From Hibiscus mutabilis (taxonomy: Eukaryota > Streptophyta > Magnoliopsida > Malvales > Malvaceae): 64,000 nt of DNA. The notes beneath the pieces were generated by a model. That model did no database searches, was not told the DNA's origin, and was given only the letters and a program-made list of their open reading frames with translations. Where the stretch lies: positions 25,495,099-25,559,098 of the forward strand of contig CM033728.1 of NCBI GenBank assembly GCA_019671005.1, given 5' to 3'. The position numbers and the translations under genes are program-made. Below, in pieces: positions 1 to 12,420 of the stretch (position 1 is the stretch's first letter; each line of letters starts with the position of its first letter).

Positions 1-78
1 CTTTCGGGTTTGTCTCGGCAAACCCACTTTAGCTCGCTCAGTTCGGTCTGGTGTCTAAGTCAGGTCAATGGGGTTAGA
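1..78 (+). repeat. Tekay-like LTR 3' terminus (partial)
   Basis: This piece resembles the last 75 bases of the plus-oriented Tekay LTRs that end at 15500 and 17734: a TTTG..CGG.AAACC block, then TAG-CT-GCTC-GTTCGGTCT, then AGGTCAATGGGGTTA. The terminal CA is degraded and no primer binding site follows. It is cut at the left by the window edge and abuts an oppositely oriented LTR piece. Confidence 0.6.
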
Positions 79-2542
79 TAATAACTTAAAATGATCCCAA
101 ACAGCCTAATAATGCTCCTAATGAATACCCAACCTAAAATACACTTGATCAAGCATTTCCAGGGCAAATTTCAATATTCATGGTAGATAAACAAGAAGTC
201 TAGAGGCATGCTTCCTAATAATGCATAACTCTATAACAATACGGACCTGAAAGGCCAAAGCATGCATATAAGGCTAAAACTCCTTCTAAAACAGTAGTAT
301 AGGAATTTTACTACTATTGTAGCTTAATAGCAAGTTGAAACAACCAACCAATAAAAAACACGACCTCAATCTAAAACCGTTCAAATATGCTTCCATATTA
401 TAAAACCCATCAATATCATCTTCTAAATTCAACCAACATTTATTTGGCAAACCAACACATAAGAACACATGGAAAAAGGGAATTATAATCCTGAAACAAT
501 AAAAGGAAATCGGCCAACATTGCCTTATTACAAAAGTTTGCAAAAAGAAGTCCAAATATACTCAATGAAATTATTTGTCTTGGATGGAATCCTTGCCTCA
601 AAAACAACCTCCAAGATGCTTAATCCATTTCAAAGATAAATAGAGAGCATAAGAAAAATATGCCTAGTGAGTGTACTCCAGAAATAATTCATCAATGTAC
701 TTTAAAAACCAAAACATAGATGATATGCACTCTTCAAAAAATGCAGAATTTTTTGAATTAATGTGATTGTTAAAACCATTTCAAAACTCATATAATCAAA
801 TCCAACATTTCATATAAGTGCTTTATATCAGTATATTTAATTGTTACTTCATATATAAATAAATATATATATTCAAAATCATCAAATGCACGGATCAAAC
901 TTTATCAAAATATGGGCTTATGTCCCCACCCCCATCAAAACAAAATATACATCTCATGACCAGTAGTCACCCGACCTTATAATTCACATTCAACAAATGA
1001 ATGTAGTCACCCAAGCTTGCGGAATGTATACACATAAGGATGATCGATCAATTAGACTATAAGTCCATCACAAACTTTCAAAAACATATATAGTACTCTG
1101 ATCCTATGATATGCCAACTATATGTAACCTGAGTTTTTCATTGTCACAAGCCAATATAATCAAATAATTCACATTAACTTATTGTGTTCATATGCATATA
1201 ACAAATCGAAACATATATGGAAGGCATTGCTGAAGGCAATTTAAACAAAATTAGGAAACTTACTTCCTAGCTTTAATAATCTTGAACTACCAAAATGTTA
1301 ATTCAAACCTTGCTTGAAATCCGAAATACGTTTGCACTCACCAACTCTCTTTAGCTTTAATGTCGAAGCTTTGCCGATAATTGTCTACAATCGCCAAAAT
1401 CAATGCAAAGCCTCTAAAACCAACTGTGATTGCTCTACAAATCAATCCACAACATATTTATACATCAAAATCAACACAAATGCCCCAGTATTCAATTACT
1501 AAACTAAAAGCAAACTTAAACGCTTCTGAAAATACAAAAATTCCATCCGAAACAACTTATAATCACATCCAAACTTCAAATCAGCATATAATCATAATTA
1601 CTCATCATTATCAACTTCAAATATCATCTAAAAGCTTCCTAAAATAGTAGCTAGTACTTAGGAATCCATATCACAATCAATTAACTCAAAATCTTCAAGA
1701 ACACCTATATTAATTGAAACAATTAATTTAATTCTGGATTAATTTCACAAATTTGAGTTTAGATAATATCTAACCCATCAAGAAACATCATAATCTAACC
1801 AAAATCAATTAGGTTTCAATTTCAAATCAATATTTCATCATTATTCATCCAAAACTCAATTTCACCAGTAATTCACTACTAAATCCATAAAAATCATTAA
1901 AATAATTGTTTAGGTATACATAGTATGTGGAATATTAATAAGAAATCTCATCACGCCTTGCTTTTGATACAAAATTGGATTTGGAGATGATTCTGAGAAA
2001 TTGACGTAACTTCTCAAATATGTAGAAAACAAGATTGCAGTGAGATAGAATTTAGGAAATACAAATCAATGAAATGAAAAATAATTTACGAAGAAAATGA
2101 TGTAGTTTTGTTTAGGAAATCCATAAAAAATCTACAGATTTATGAAATCAAGAGAAATTGGTTTTGAGAGAAAGTGAAGAACTAACTCTTTCATTAAAAA
2201 GAAATTAGCCGTCAAATAGTTTTTGTTAAAATGATTTTATTAAACTCAGTTAATATTAATTAAAACTCAAACCAATATTAATAAAATCTCAATTGGTGCA
2301 GTATCTTCTTAAATATTCATAGCTTGTATTCCTTTCAATTTAATCACTAAAAACACATGTCAAAATAACTTGACTTAATTTAAAGTCATTCAAATATAAA
2401 ATCCATTATTTAATATAATAATTAAATAATTCCAATTTATCCAAAATTAACAAAATATACCAAATCATTTTAACCCCTTTTTAATATACCATAATTAATT
2501 AACTAAGTTTTCCATTTTATAATAAACCAACCCGTCCCACAC
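79..2542 (-). repeat. Degenerate Tekay-like LTR remnant
   Basis: AT-rich sequence without credible coding. Landmarks shared with the better Tekay LTRs occur in the same order: the TCTAGAGGCATGCTTCCTA block near 200, the AGAGAGCATAAG...GTGAG block near 645, the GCCAACTATAT...GTCACAAGCCAATAT block near 1113-1155, the ACTTACTTCCTAGCTT block near 1260, and an AT-rich distal part to about 2540. It is more diverged than the other copies, lacks the GTACCGATAC cluster and has no recognisable terminus on either side, so it is probably an older insertion. ORFs inside it are not credible. Confidence 0.5.
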
Positions 2543-2615
2543 ATTTGATTTTCCTAACCTTGATTTTGGGAAGTTCCAAGTTGATATGTTTTTACTTTGG
2601 CAAGAGGAGCCGTGT
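2543..2615 (+). pseudogene. Ty1/copia RT/RNase H fragment, left half
   Basis: This is the upstream half of a decayed Ty1/copia polyprotein at the RT to RNase H transition. In the frame ending at the insertion site it reads YVFTLARGAVSW, matching the conserved SGYVFTLGGGAVSW-type motif of plant copia elements; a stop replaces the expected Gly just before it. The continuation lies at 25410, beyond Tekay element A. The last five bases (CGTGT) are duplicated at 25410-25414 and are A's target-site duplication. The upstream part of the copia element is missing or lost in the AT-rich LTR sequence to the left. Confidence 0.75.
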
Positions 2616-3044
2616 TGTAACCCCTTGACCCGGTCTAGTCACAAGACCGAGCTGAGTTAGCTTCATTAGGGTTTACCGAGACAAACCCCAAAGAATTATG
2701 AAACAAAACGGTCCATTTTTCTCTTTTATCCTTTCTAAATGGATCTTTGGGTCCTAAGGTGATCATGCTGGTTGCGGTTAAAGATACAACCCAATCAGGC
2801 GTCAATTCAACATTCCATTTCTTGAATTTATCTCACATAGACAAAAATGTAATTTCCAACATTTACAGGGACTTTTGCCAAATTATAGCTACCAATCCTC
2901 AATTAGTTAAGTTACATGTTCTCATATTAAATCTCAACTCAAAAAGTCTATTCAAACTTATTGAATTGCATAATTAAAGAAATAGGGACCAAACTGCAAA
3001 GATTTCAAACATCATAAAGCATCTCAACAGAATTAACAGTCAGT

Positions 3045-3335
3045 GTATCGGTACAGGTGTCTACCGTATCAAAACGGCACTAAAAGACAAATGCGTACCG
3101 ATACGATCCTCAAGTGTATCGGTACAGTCTTGTGTGTTTTGAAAATTCAGAATCCAATAGCCATTGATCGTATTGAAAAAGTAACCCGTGTACCGACACC
3201 TTCACTATTCCCCAACTATGCGTGTCGATACGGTTACCAGGCGTATCGGTATGCCTAAGCTAATTTGAGCAATTTGAACTGAGACAGATTCTCGCGTACC
3301 GAAACCCTGAAGAGTTGTACCGGTACGGTGAGACT
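3045..3335. repeat. GTACCGATAC-type motif cluster in A 3' LTR
   Basis: About nine copies of a near-palindromic decamer (GTACCGATAC, its complement GTATCGGTAC, and GTACCGGTAC) lie in 290 bases, in both orientations and spaced irregularly. The matching cluster of the 5' LTR is at 22425-22705. Equivalent clusters occupy the same LTR position at 10565-10895, 14875-15075, 26465-26860, 43455-43715, 51298-51565 and 54315-54445. Confidence 0.8.
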
Positions 3336-3918
3336 TGTAATGACCACTAGGTCCAACATATGACACTTTGGCTCAATTTAATGCCCTTAACTCAACCTCT
3401 AATCATCATATGGCATCATAAACATACAATCGTCAAGCATGGCAACATGACAAGAGGTCATACTTAGCATGGAATGATCAAACATTTTCCTAAGGGCATG
3501 ATTTCTACCCAAGTATGCTTATTACTACTTAATTCATGTAAAACCATATTTTGCAATGTAACGACCCTTGGATCCTCCCTTGCTCACGTGTTGTCCGAGA
3601 AAGCTATTTCTCTGCATTGATGAGAAAAACAGTGTAAGTTTGAGCTTAGCGAGGGAATCGCAAAAACACTCATCAATGCATTTAAAACAATTTAATTCAA
3701 ATCACATGCAATTGTCTCATGGCAAAACATCTCATGCTTCTCCAGTCATCTAAAAAATAAACATTTAAATCAATTTCAACACATGTATCATGGATTCAAT
3801 CTCTACCTCAATTTAAGCTTCACATCACAACACCTTTATAATAAGCTTAAAGAGTACCACATGTATAAATCACATTATGCAAACATAATCTATTTCTAAT
3901 GATACCTTATCTCATATA

Positions 3919-4300
3919 TTGGCGTTCAAGTGACTCGAAACTATCAATCTTTCGTTCTATAAAACGCATCGGATACACGGATGTCTCAAGTGGTTCACAC
4001 TATCACTTTATATACATGCCTCAATCGGAGTAAAGGCACAATTGCCTACCTCAACGGTTGAAATCGGAGTAACGAAACATTTACCCACCTCTATGGTTTG
4101 GATGTATAAATCTACCAGTGGGAGAAAATAGAACATTTACCCACCTCAACCATTGTGGTTCCCATGGTAGAGAATACGGACACTTACCACCCTTCGACAC
4201 ACATGAAGTGACTTTTTATAGTGCACTCTAAACCCTATGGCTAGCCAACTATATCCGATAACGTTTTAAACACAACCACTTGCCAATATATTTAATAAAC
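3919..4300. repeat. Minisatellite enclosed by nested inverted repeats
   Basis: The outer arms are TATTGGCGTTCAAGTG near 3919 and CACTTGCCAATATAT near 4277. The inner arms are ATCGGATAC near 3968 and TATCCGAT near 4251. Between them lies a degenerate repeat of about 50 bases built on ACATTTACCCACCTCAACGGTT and GGAGTAA elements, followed by the conserved TATAGTGCACTCTAAACCCTATGG spacer in pieces. The corresponding region of the 5' LTR is 23427-23800. Confidence 0.7.
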
Positions 4301-4975
4301 AACATTACATCACTATTTTACATGTGCATCAAATCAATCCAGCACAAATACATTTTCTCAAAAATACTTTCATCAACCATATGCCATTCTCAATAATCAT
4401 CATCTACGATTATTTGCAACATCTTTTTTCTTTCAAAGCATGCATAATACAGTAAGTAATCAAAACCATAAACATCTGCATGAAATTTTATTTGCAAAAC
4501 CAAAATTGAGAGAAAGCTCAACCGATACTTACTTTCGAGCTTAGATAAGTGTATCAAACTTTATCTAAACTACCAGAACTCCTTTTTAAACCTTTTAACA
4601 ACAACAAAACACTTTTCCACTCACCAACAATCCAACGCTTGCTTGCCGATGCGCGAATCAAGCTTTCGAAGCTTCCACATCTTCTCCAAAATGTAAAGGA
4701 TTCAGCTCCCTTCTTTACACAAGCAAAAATAGATGATTAAAACACATCTCTGTAGCACAAACCTCCAACAACCAACAAACACAACTTCTCCTCCCAAGAA
4801 TCCATCAAACACCTCTCTAAATCTATCAAGAACACCACCAATCCTTACTCAAACAAAGCCCAACCAACATTCAATGATTCTAATATATTAACAACATCAA
4901 TTAACATCCAAAAACATCCTAACCACGTCCTTATACCTCCAGCATCTGTACAACAACAAGATCACACCAAAAACT

Positions 4976-7900
4976 TGTAACACCCTCAACTCGGTTTAGA
5001 AAGAAACCAGAATCGAAGGTGTTAAAGAGATACGAACAGAAATCATCAAAAATGGTTTGATTAATTCAGACGGTCTTACAAAAATTTTCTCCTTTCAATA
5101 TGACTATTTAGTCACAACATACCAAGATATAAATTCAGAATCTAGTTCCAATGTAACACTACTACAAAAATTTGTAACTCATGAGTTACTTAATAAACCA
5201 TATAAAGATACTAACAAACTTTAGTGATCACTTGATGCATGTGCATTAGCGACAACCAAGATTATTTAAAGCAACAATCAATGGTAATTATATATCAAAA
5301 ATCATGAAGGATTTAAGACCAAACAATAATAATGTTTTGTTATTAACAATGTTTCGTATTAACTCATGTCAAGCTTTTATGATTCTTGTTACTCCATTAG
5401 TATTTTAATTAATAAGTTAAGAGCATGTGTAAGTTCAATCATACAACACTTATATCATTTTAACCTTTCGATAAGAACATTGAAATGACAATGCATACTA
5501 TCAAATTTCATAATCATTTTATATGCTCTCAATCTGCAATGAATTTTACTTCAAAAATCATATTTCATTTTGCTCAATTCTAACTTCAATTACAGCAGGC
5601 AACATTATAAAAACTGCTTACTAAAATGGCATTAAAACAACATACGAACTTGCTTCAAAATTTTGTTTTATAAATTAAACGTGTAAGCCCTTATCTAAGG
5701 TCCTACAGGTAAGACATGGTTAATATTTTCCTTTCATAACTTCATAATTATCCTGAACGCATTCTTTAGAACAACTTGTTAATTCTATATTAGATTAATC
5801 ATAAGCTAACATAATTACACCCCATTCAAAAGTGGACCAGCAAGCAATCAGATATTAAACAAAGCATTTGATCATATCAATCAAAGGAACAATAACCAAA
5901 CCTATTCTAACTTGATTTAGTTTAATTCCCTTCATATTAGTATCTTCATTTAAACAATTTAAAACATTGGCAAGAAACAAATCGATAAGCCGTACAAACT
6001 TTACATTGATTAATGCAATGCTACATCAATAATTATTGATATGCTTCTATACATTCGCTATGCCACCATCTAAGGAATTCAGTTAAGGAAATCTATATCT
6101 ACTTGGAACTTTAAGCAGTGACTTGCAAACTTTCAACCTGATCAACCCAAGGAGAAATCATTTAACCTGCATGTGCATGAAAATGAATGCATTAGGCTTA
6201 TTTAGCCTAAGTGAGGTAGTGACACCAAATTATCAAGCACAATGTGAATGATATTGGAAGGAAATTCAAAGAATACAAGCTTAGGTTAGCATTTAATTCT
6301 TATGTTTTAACCTTAACTTAAACAAAGCTTTATTGGGGTTCATAATCTTCAAAACTTAATTGATTATCTTTATGGCTTTTAATTGAGTTTCATATCAAAG
6401 TTTATTGCCTTCCATATTAGATGTATGTTTGCAGCATGTGAATTTCTTCATATGGATGAGCATTGCTCCGTATCCTTATTAACTTTGCCACCAAGGCATA
6501 TTTTATAGTGCATCACAAGTTTATCCACTTGTTTCATTCAGACAATGATATATTAAATGTTCATAGATCATTTCAAATCTTAGTATCCATGTTCAAATCT
6601 TTTAAATCATTTTCCTTGGATCACATTTGGACATAAGTACCATTGATCTGAGTTACACATAGAACAAAGCACCAAGCAATGGCTCATGTCTGAACATAAT
6701 AATCCTAACTTCTCACTATCCAACCAAACTGTCGCCAATCTCCTTACATCTCCCCCGTTACCTCCTATTGTCGCCAATATATCACATATAATGGGTCATC
6801 ACCGAGCCGTAGCTCATGGACTGTAGTCCCAAAGTATACCATGTATTATGCCAATGTGTCCAAGGGCTTCCATTGAATAGGCAACTTAAATATTTTATAC
6901 CTTGAAGTTAGGAGAGGTATCTTATGCCATAAGTAATCTTACTTGTTTCTTTTCTTTGTATCTTATAACATTAGATAATCTTTTAGCTCCTTAGGGGTTT
7001 AGAATTCATGAACTTATAACATTAGAATTGAATTCTTTATTAGAATCTTATGACATTGTAAATCATAAGTTAGCTTCACAGTTTATAACGGAGTATACAT
7101 AAACTTCCATTACAAGATATAGCATAGCAAGGCACCAAATACATATATAATGCAAACGTAACTAAAAGGTTTATCAAATATACCATGCTATGAATGTATT
7201 CACACATTATGCTCTACGTGAGCCATATGCATATTCCCATGAATCAAATCAAAACATAACATAGAAACAAGGATCGAAATGATATTGTGTCATCCGAGAC
7301 GAATGCAACTACACTCACCTGATATCCCGAAGTTACGGGATTCCTGACTCCACAATTATAACTTGATTCCTGACATTCCTTTTTTCCTAGCTTTCCTTAA
7401 TTGAATGTCCAATTTCCAAGATTGTACTTCAATGAATTTCTTGTTCACAATTATTCTCTCATATAAGTAAAAAGAAAAATGAGGCATTAGAATACATTCA
7501 TGCTGTCCATATTGCATATTGCATTATTACACCTATATTTCAAGGCAATATCATGCTTAAATCATATCACAACTATCACAACATGTATATAAACAAAACA
7601 GCCCCCTGTCATACATGTACTCACATACACAATCGCAAAACAGTTTACTAATTTGTATATTAGTGCAAAACAGTCCATACTTTGACTTACATACTTAGAT
7701 GTTACAAAACAGTCCATGTATTCTTAAGATTTACACAAAACACTCCCAATTAACATGTATACATAGTTTCACATATCAAAACATTCCACTTAATCTTATG
7801 TTTACACAAAACAGTCCCAATCTTTATATTCATACATGTTTATACTTAAAACAGTCCACCATCATTCATTTATAGTAAATTAGTTCTTGAATTAACATAC

Positions 7901-9351
7901 ATGCTTAATTAGTTCAAAATAACTCTTAACATGTCTTTATACATTCAAACATTCCAAATACTTTCTTATGTATCAAAACAGGCCAATAAGAATTATTTTA
8001 GGCAAAAACAGTCTCCATTTCGTATTTATACAAATTTATATTCAAAACAGCCCACCAAGGTTTGTATTTATGGAAAGAGTCTAAACTCATACATGTACTT
8101 ACATACCTATGTTTAAGCAATCCACACCATTTCCATATGCTTAAAACAGTCCTAATTTACTTACGTTCCTATATGTACATGTTTAAATATTCCATTAATT
8201 TCATGCATATGCAAAACAATCCCACATTCTTTCATTCTTACTAAAACAGTCTAAATTTTCTCATGTTTACAAATTTCAACCCAAAACAGTCCATATAAAG
8301 TATTAATAACTCTTTACACTTACAACCAGCCCCTGCCCTATTTTTATCAATACTAAAACAGTCTACAATTGATCTATATATGTGCAAAACAGGGAAATTA
8401 CATTTATATACATTTATGCTTACCAAAACAGTCCATTAAATTCTCCTACTATCCGAATTAGTTCCAATTCTTGTATACTAAATTTACATGTAAAAATCAG
8501 TCCTCAAATTTTCTTATACATACTAAACAGTCTCATACCGTCTATTAAAAATGTAATCACAAATTTCAAATTCAAGTATGTTTTGCCTATAAGCAATGGT
8601 TCATCCGAATACTAAACCCAGCTCAACAATTCATAGGATTCATTATTAAGAGATTTAACATCTTAATTATATTATGAAATCACAAAGTGTGCACCTTAAT
8701 CATGCATATCATTTCGGTGAAACATGAAATTCATAGAATAAATCTAATTCTCCAATATCACTTGTTACAACAACTTTCATGAAAATTTGATCAATCAAAA
8801 ATCACAACAAACTCTAGAATAAGAATGAGTAAAGAATGCTTACATATTCATTAAGCCTAATCAAACATGAATCCATGGTTTGAAACAATCTAAGTTAATT
8901 TCCTAAGCTTTCATGGCTGCTCCCTTTCTTTTCTCCCTCACATGCCTCGGTTTTTCTCTCAAAGAGATAGAGATAATGCTTCAATTATTCCCCATCAGCT
9001 GAAACCCCTCCCACATGTTTTCCTCCAATCGTGGCAGGTGTTAAGATCCCCTAAGAAATTTATTTTTGACATGCAATTCTTCATTCCATCAAGTTTTCTT
9101 TTTAGTCATTCTAAATCAACTAGTATACTTTCCTGGCTTTCAAAATTGGTCCTTAATTAATGTAATATCTATTCTAATGGTACTCTTAATCAATTGAGGC
9201 ACATTCAAATTGCAATATAAGGGCATCCCTTTATTTATTTCCTTCTTTTTATTGCTAAATTCTTATTTTAGATATCATGACACACCTTAGATAAATTGAC
9301 TTAGAGATCAAAAAAGTAACATTTTAATAGGCCTAGTTTTGGGGTATTACT
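4976..9351 (-). mobile_element. X-family solo LTR nested in element A 3' LTR
   Basis: This insert starts TGTAACACCC and ends GGGGTATTACT (expected ...TACA; last base altered). It is flanked by perfect 5-bp duplications AAACT at 4971-4975 and 9352-9356. At 4.38 kb with no coding it behaves as a solo LTR. It shares the terminal patterns of the LTR at 37631-40519 (reverse complement TGTAATACCYCAAAA...GTGTTACA) and a middle block of the type GTAGTCCCA. I cannot place family X in a named lineage because no internal region is present in the window. Confidence 0.8.
7585..8535. repeat. AAAACAGTCC interspersed minisatellite (about 21 units)
   Basis: A core AAAACAGTCC (variants AAAACAGCCC, AAAACATTCC, AAAACAGTCT) recurs about 21 times at intervals of roughly 30-70 bases. 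It is joined by variable spacers rich in TTTATATTCATACATG-like sequence. All cores are in the same orientation. It lies inside the X LTR at 4976-9351 and is absent from the X LTR at 37631-40519. The spacers are degenerate and the interval is irregular, so this is not a CRISPR array. The short ORFs across it are repeat-derived. Confidence 0.8.
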
Positions 9352-10116
9352 AAACTATCTATAACCAACCTAGAAAACTAGCAATCCATATAGTTTTGAG
9401 ATTCCATTTATTAATCAATTCTTTTCAACATTAAAACAGATCCAAATGAAGATCTAAATCCATTAGATTTATCACCAAAACAGATCCAAATCAATTTTCA
9501 ACAATTTCCAAGTAAAACTCAATTTAATCAACAAATCTATATTAAAATCATAATTCCTTAATATAAATCAATAAAAAAGGATCAATAACATGAGAATTTC
9601 ATTAAATAACCTTTAATTAGAGGAGAGAAATAAAAATCACCTCTAATTGTTGATTTCTCCCCTAATTGGCCAAGCTTTGATGAAATCCAAAGAGATTTTG
9701 CAATAGAATTTGAAGAAATCAAAAAGGAAATCAATAGGAATTGATTATTGGAATTTTTAGAGTATAAATATTAGTTTGGTTGCTAAGAAAGTTGAGAGAA
9801 AAAGGTTGGAAGAAAAGTAGTTACATAAGAAAGTGATTTTGACAATTAAAAATCTTTTTAGTAAATCATCTTTCATCCAATTATAAAACCACTTAAAAAT
9901 ACTTTTAAAATAGCCTAAATTAAGAGAGAAATCTTTTGAAAAATATTGGTCAAATTTCTCCTTAAAGATTCTAAGTTTTGACCCTTTTACGATTTAGTCA
10001 CCAAAAACAATTTTAAAAACTTTCAATTTAGTCACTAGGCCAAAATGTCTTAAATCAGATTTAATTACCTCGAATTGAATTCACCAAATGCTTAAAATAA
10101 TAATTAAGTAATTTCT

Positions 10117-12192
10117 TGTAATACCCCAAAATTTTCTATGTTAATTAAGGGTCATTTAGTACTAAGATAAGCGTAACCCCCTCGACCCGGCCTAATCGTA
10201 ATACTGAACCGAGCAAGCTACATTAGGTTTACCGAACGCGCTCTTTTGTTTCTTTTTATATTGTCTAAATGCAGAATTATTAACCTATGTGTTCATTCTG
10301 TAATCATGTGAAAGCCCATCTCAATATGACATCAAATCGATATCCAATTGAACACAGACACACTTTAGGGACTGAAATGCAATTTCAGCAAAATACAGGG
10401 ACTTTACCCAATTTTATGTTACAAACCATTAATTAAATATATTTCATGCTTACATATAAAAAATCAGCTCAATACGATCATCCAAACTCATTCAATTACT
10501 TCCACTACATTTAGGGACTAAAACGTAAGAAAATAGAACTCTGTTTCCATGACATTAACTGATTCAACGACCATAAGTACCGGCAGAATCATAGCCGTAC
10601 TGATACAGAGATGCCAACCGTACCGGTATACTATGTACCGTATCGGTACGCCACGTCAGCTTGCTAAAATATTAATATTGTACCGGTACGAGCCCTCATA
10701 GTTCTGATACGTGGGATTTTCCCAAAAAGCAACTTTCCAGTATCAAGACCGCATACCAATACTCCTTATCTCGTACTGGTATGCCAAGCTTAAATTGCTT
10801 AATCATACCGGTACGCACATACTTGTACCGATCCAGGTGCCTGAAAACGTCTAGCCGTACCGATACGGTCCCCAGCATATCGGTACGTTTGGGCATATAA
10901 TGTCATTTTTAGCTAGTTTTTCACACAACTCTAGATGCATTTGGCCCCTAGCAACTTGCATACATACTTATAACCAATTGAACGCTCAGAATCTATCATT
11001 TAAACCAAGGTTAAGCAATCAAAACAACCTCATACTCTGATGGACCACTCTAGAGGCATGCTTCCTAGACCACACCTTACCAAACTTACCAAAATGCACA
11101 TTTGAACCATTCTCAACATGCCAACGCATCCAACATAGCATATAAAACCTGATCAAACCAAAACAACGTGGCAATACACAAGAAAAGTCTAGATGCATTC
11201 CCAAACATCCATTCAACTTCATCTATAGGAGAGGGTTAACATCAAGATGAGCAACATATCAAAAACCAGCATAGAATCAAGCTTAAATCCACACTGAAAT
11301 AGATTTACAACTCCCAAAAACCATGGCAAACACATTGCCTTATTAACCGGAAACATAAACTGAGTTCATACTCAAAAGTGGTTTATCTCTTGGTTCCCTT
11401 CAAGCCTTGCCTTTGCTACCCTGAACTTTAATGCTCTACATCATTAGGAAAAAGAGAGCATAAGCACACATGATTAGTGAGGATAATCATAAGACAATGA
11501 TGTGTTAAACCATTTGAAAACTATATGTTTGTTTTCCAATACATGATAAAATGTTATCAACTGCAATTGGAAATTGCTTGCCATTTTGCAAGGCTGTGTT
11601 ATTTATAATCATTGTTTTACATTGTTATGATTATGCCTCACTAAGTTATACTTAGCGTGTGTTTCGTATCACACGTAGGTACTTCAGACTAGATAGCAGA
11701 GGAGGAGCTGCACATTGTTGGATCAAGTTAGCATGCATTATCAATAAGTATCACCACATCCTAGTCTAGTGGGGCATGTATATACATTAAATAAGTAGGT
11801 ATTTTGTATGAGCTAGAAACATGACTTAGTTTGAGGAATTAAGAATATTAGAAAAGATTGCTTCAAACGATTTTAAACTTAGTTGATTGTTTATCGCGTA
11901 GCGATTTTAAAATCAAGAAAAGGTCTAGGCAGTACACATAGTTTTCACCCTGAATTATATTTTAATTTTAATAAATTCTTAAAGTATATTATAAACCAAT
12001 TCAAGGTCGAAACTAGCTGACTTTAGGCAGATTTATAATTTGGTAGAAACTGAGAAAGGGCCGCCAACCACTGGACTAGTTAATTAAGAATAGTATAAAA
12101 ATTAAAATTTACAAGTCTAAAAATAAGTGTAAATCAGTTAGTAACATCTTTAATGTGTATTCGAATATCGAATATACATTGATGGTGTTACA
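10117..12192 (+). mobile_element. X-family LTR remnant nested in A 3' LTR
   Basis: The insert begins TGTAATACCCCAAAATTTT and ends GGTGTTACA, with perfect TSD TTTCT (10112-10116 and 12193-12197). Only the first 55 bases (10117-10171) and the last 600 or so (about 11570-12192) are X sequence. The latter includes the CACTAAGTTATACTTAGCGTG block that also occurs, reversed, at 37985-38015. The middle has been replaced by a Tekay LTR fragment. Confidence 0.75.
10172..11565 (-). repeat. Tekay LTR fragment inside X-family LTR
   Basis: It starts CGTAACCCCCTCGACCCGG (the first T of TGTAAC is changed) and runs through the TCTAGAGGCATGCTTCCTAG block and the AAAAGAGAGCATAAGC...GTGAGGAT block. It then fades near 11565, so only the first 1.4 kb of a 3.4-kb LTR is present. 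It carries its own GTACCGATAC cluster (10565-10895). A later insertion into X followed by a deletion spanning both elements explains the missing parts. Its right border is approximate. Confidence 0.65.
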
Positions 12193-12339
12193 TTTCTAGT
12201 ATTTTCCAATATTTTATTTGGTCCAAAAATCTATTTTATAAAAATAAAATTCCCAAAACTATTTGAATCGCCTAAACTAGTTATTTCGAAGCACCCACCC
12301 GATCCGGTCCACATCCAGGCCCAATTTCAGGGTGTTACA

Positions 12340-12420
12340 ACTTTCCCTCTCTTAAGAAATTTCATCCTCAAAATTTACCTGGCAGAAACAAATGAGGAAA
12401 CTGCTTCAACATGTGTTTTA
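12340..12420 (-). pseudogene. End of pol and polypurine tract of element A
   Basis: On the minus strand this reads the last residues of the polyprotein, MLKQFPHLFLPGKF, then stops, then the purine-rich AAGAGAGGGAAAG (12341-12353) immediately before the LTR start TGTAACACCC. The FPHLF...GKF ending is typical of the region after the chromodomain of plant chromoviruses. The rest of the integrase C-terminus and the chromodomain are missing between here and 17735, where nested element B lies. Confidence 0.65.

Larger units (their letters stand above)
2616..12339 (-). repeat. 3' LTR of element A, split by two insertions
   Basis: The LTR sequence lies in three segments, 2616-4975, 9352-10116 and 12193-12339, which align in order with the uninterrupted 5' LTR at 21992-25409. 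The first gap is an X-family LTR (TSD AAACT), the second another X-family remnant (TSD TTTCT). Both junctions read straight through when the inserts are removed: at the first, CCAAAAACT joins ATCTATAACC, as at 24480-24510; at the second, GTAATTTC joins the CCAATATTTT block. The inner end is followed on the minus strand by a polypurine tract and the end of pol, which identifies it as the 3' LTR. Confidence 0.85.

Noticed and set aside
286..555. Minus-strand ORF of 89 codons, Phe/Cys-rich with hydrophobic stretches
   Set aside because: It lies in LTR sequence, resembles no family, and its composition is that of AT-rich DNA read in a chance frame.
7585..8535. Regularly recurring AAAACAGTCC might suggest a CRISPR array
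   Set aside because: The core is only about 10 bases, intervals vary, spacers resemble each other, and the setting is an LTR in plant DNA.
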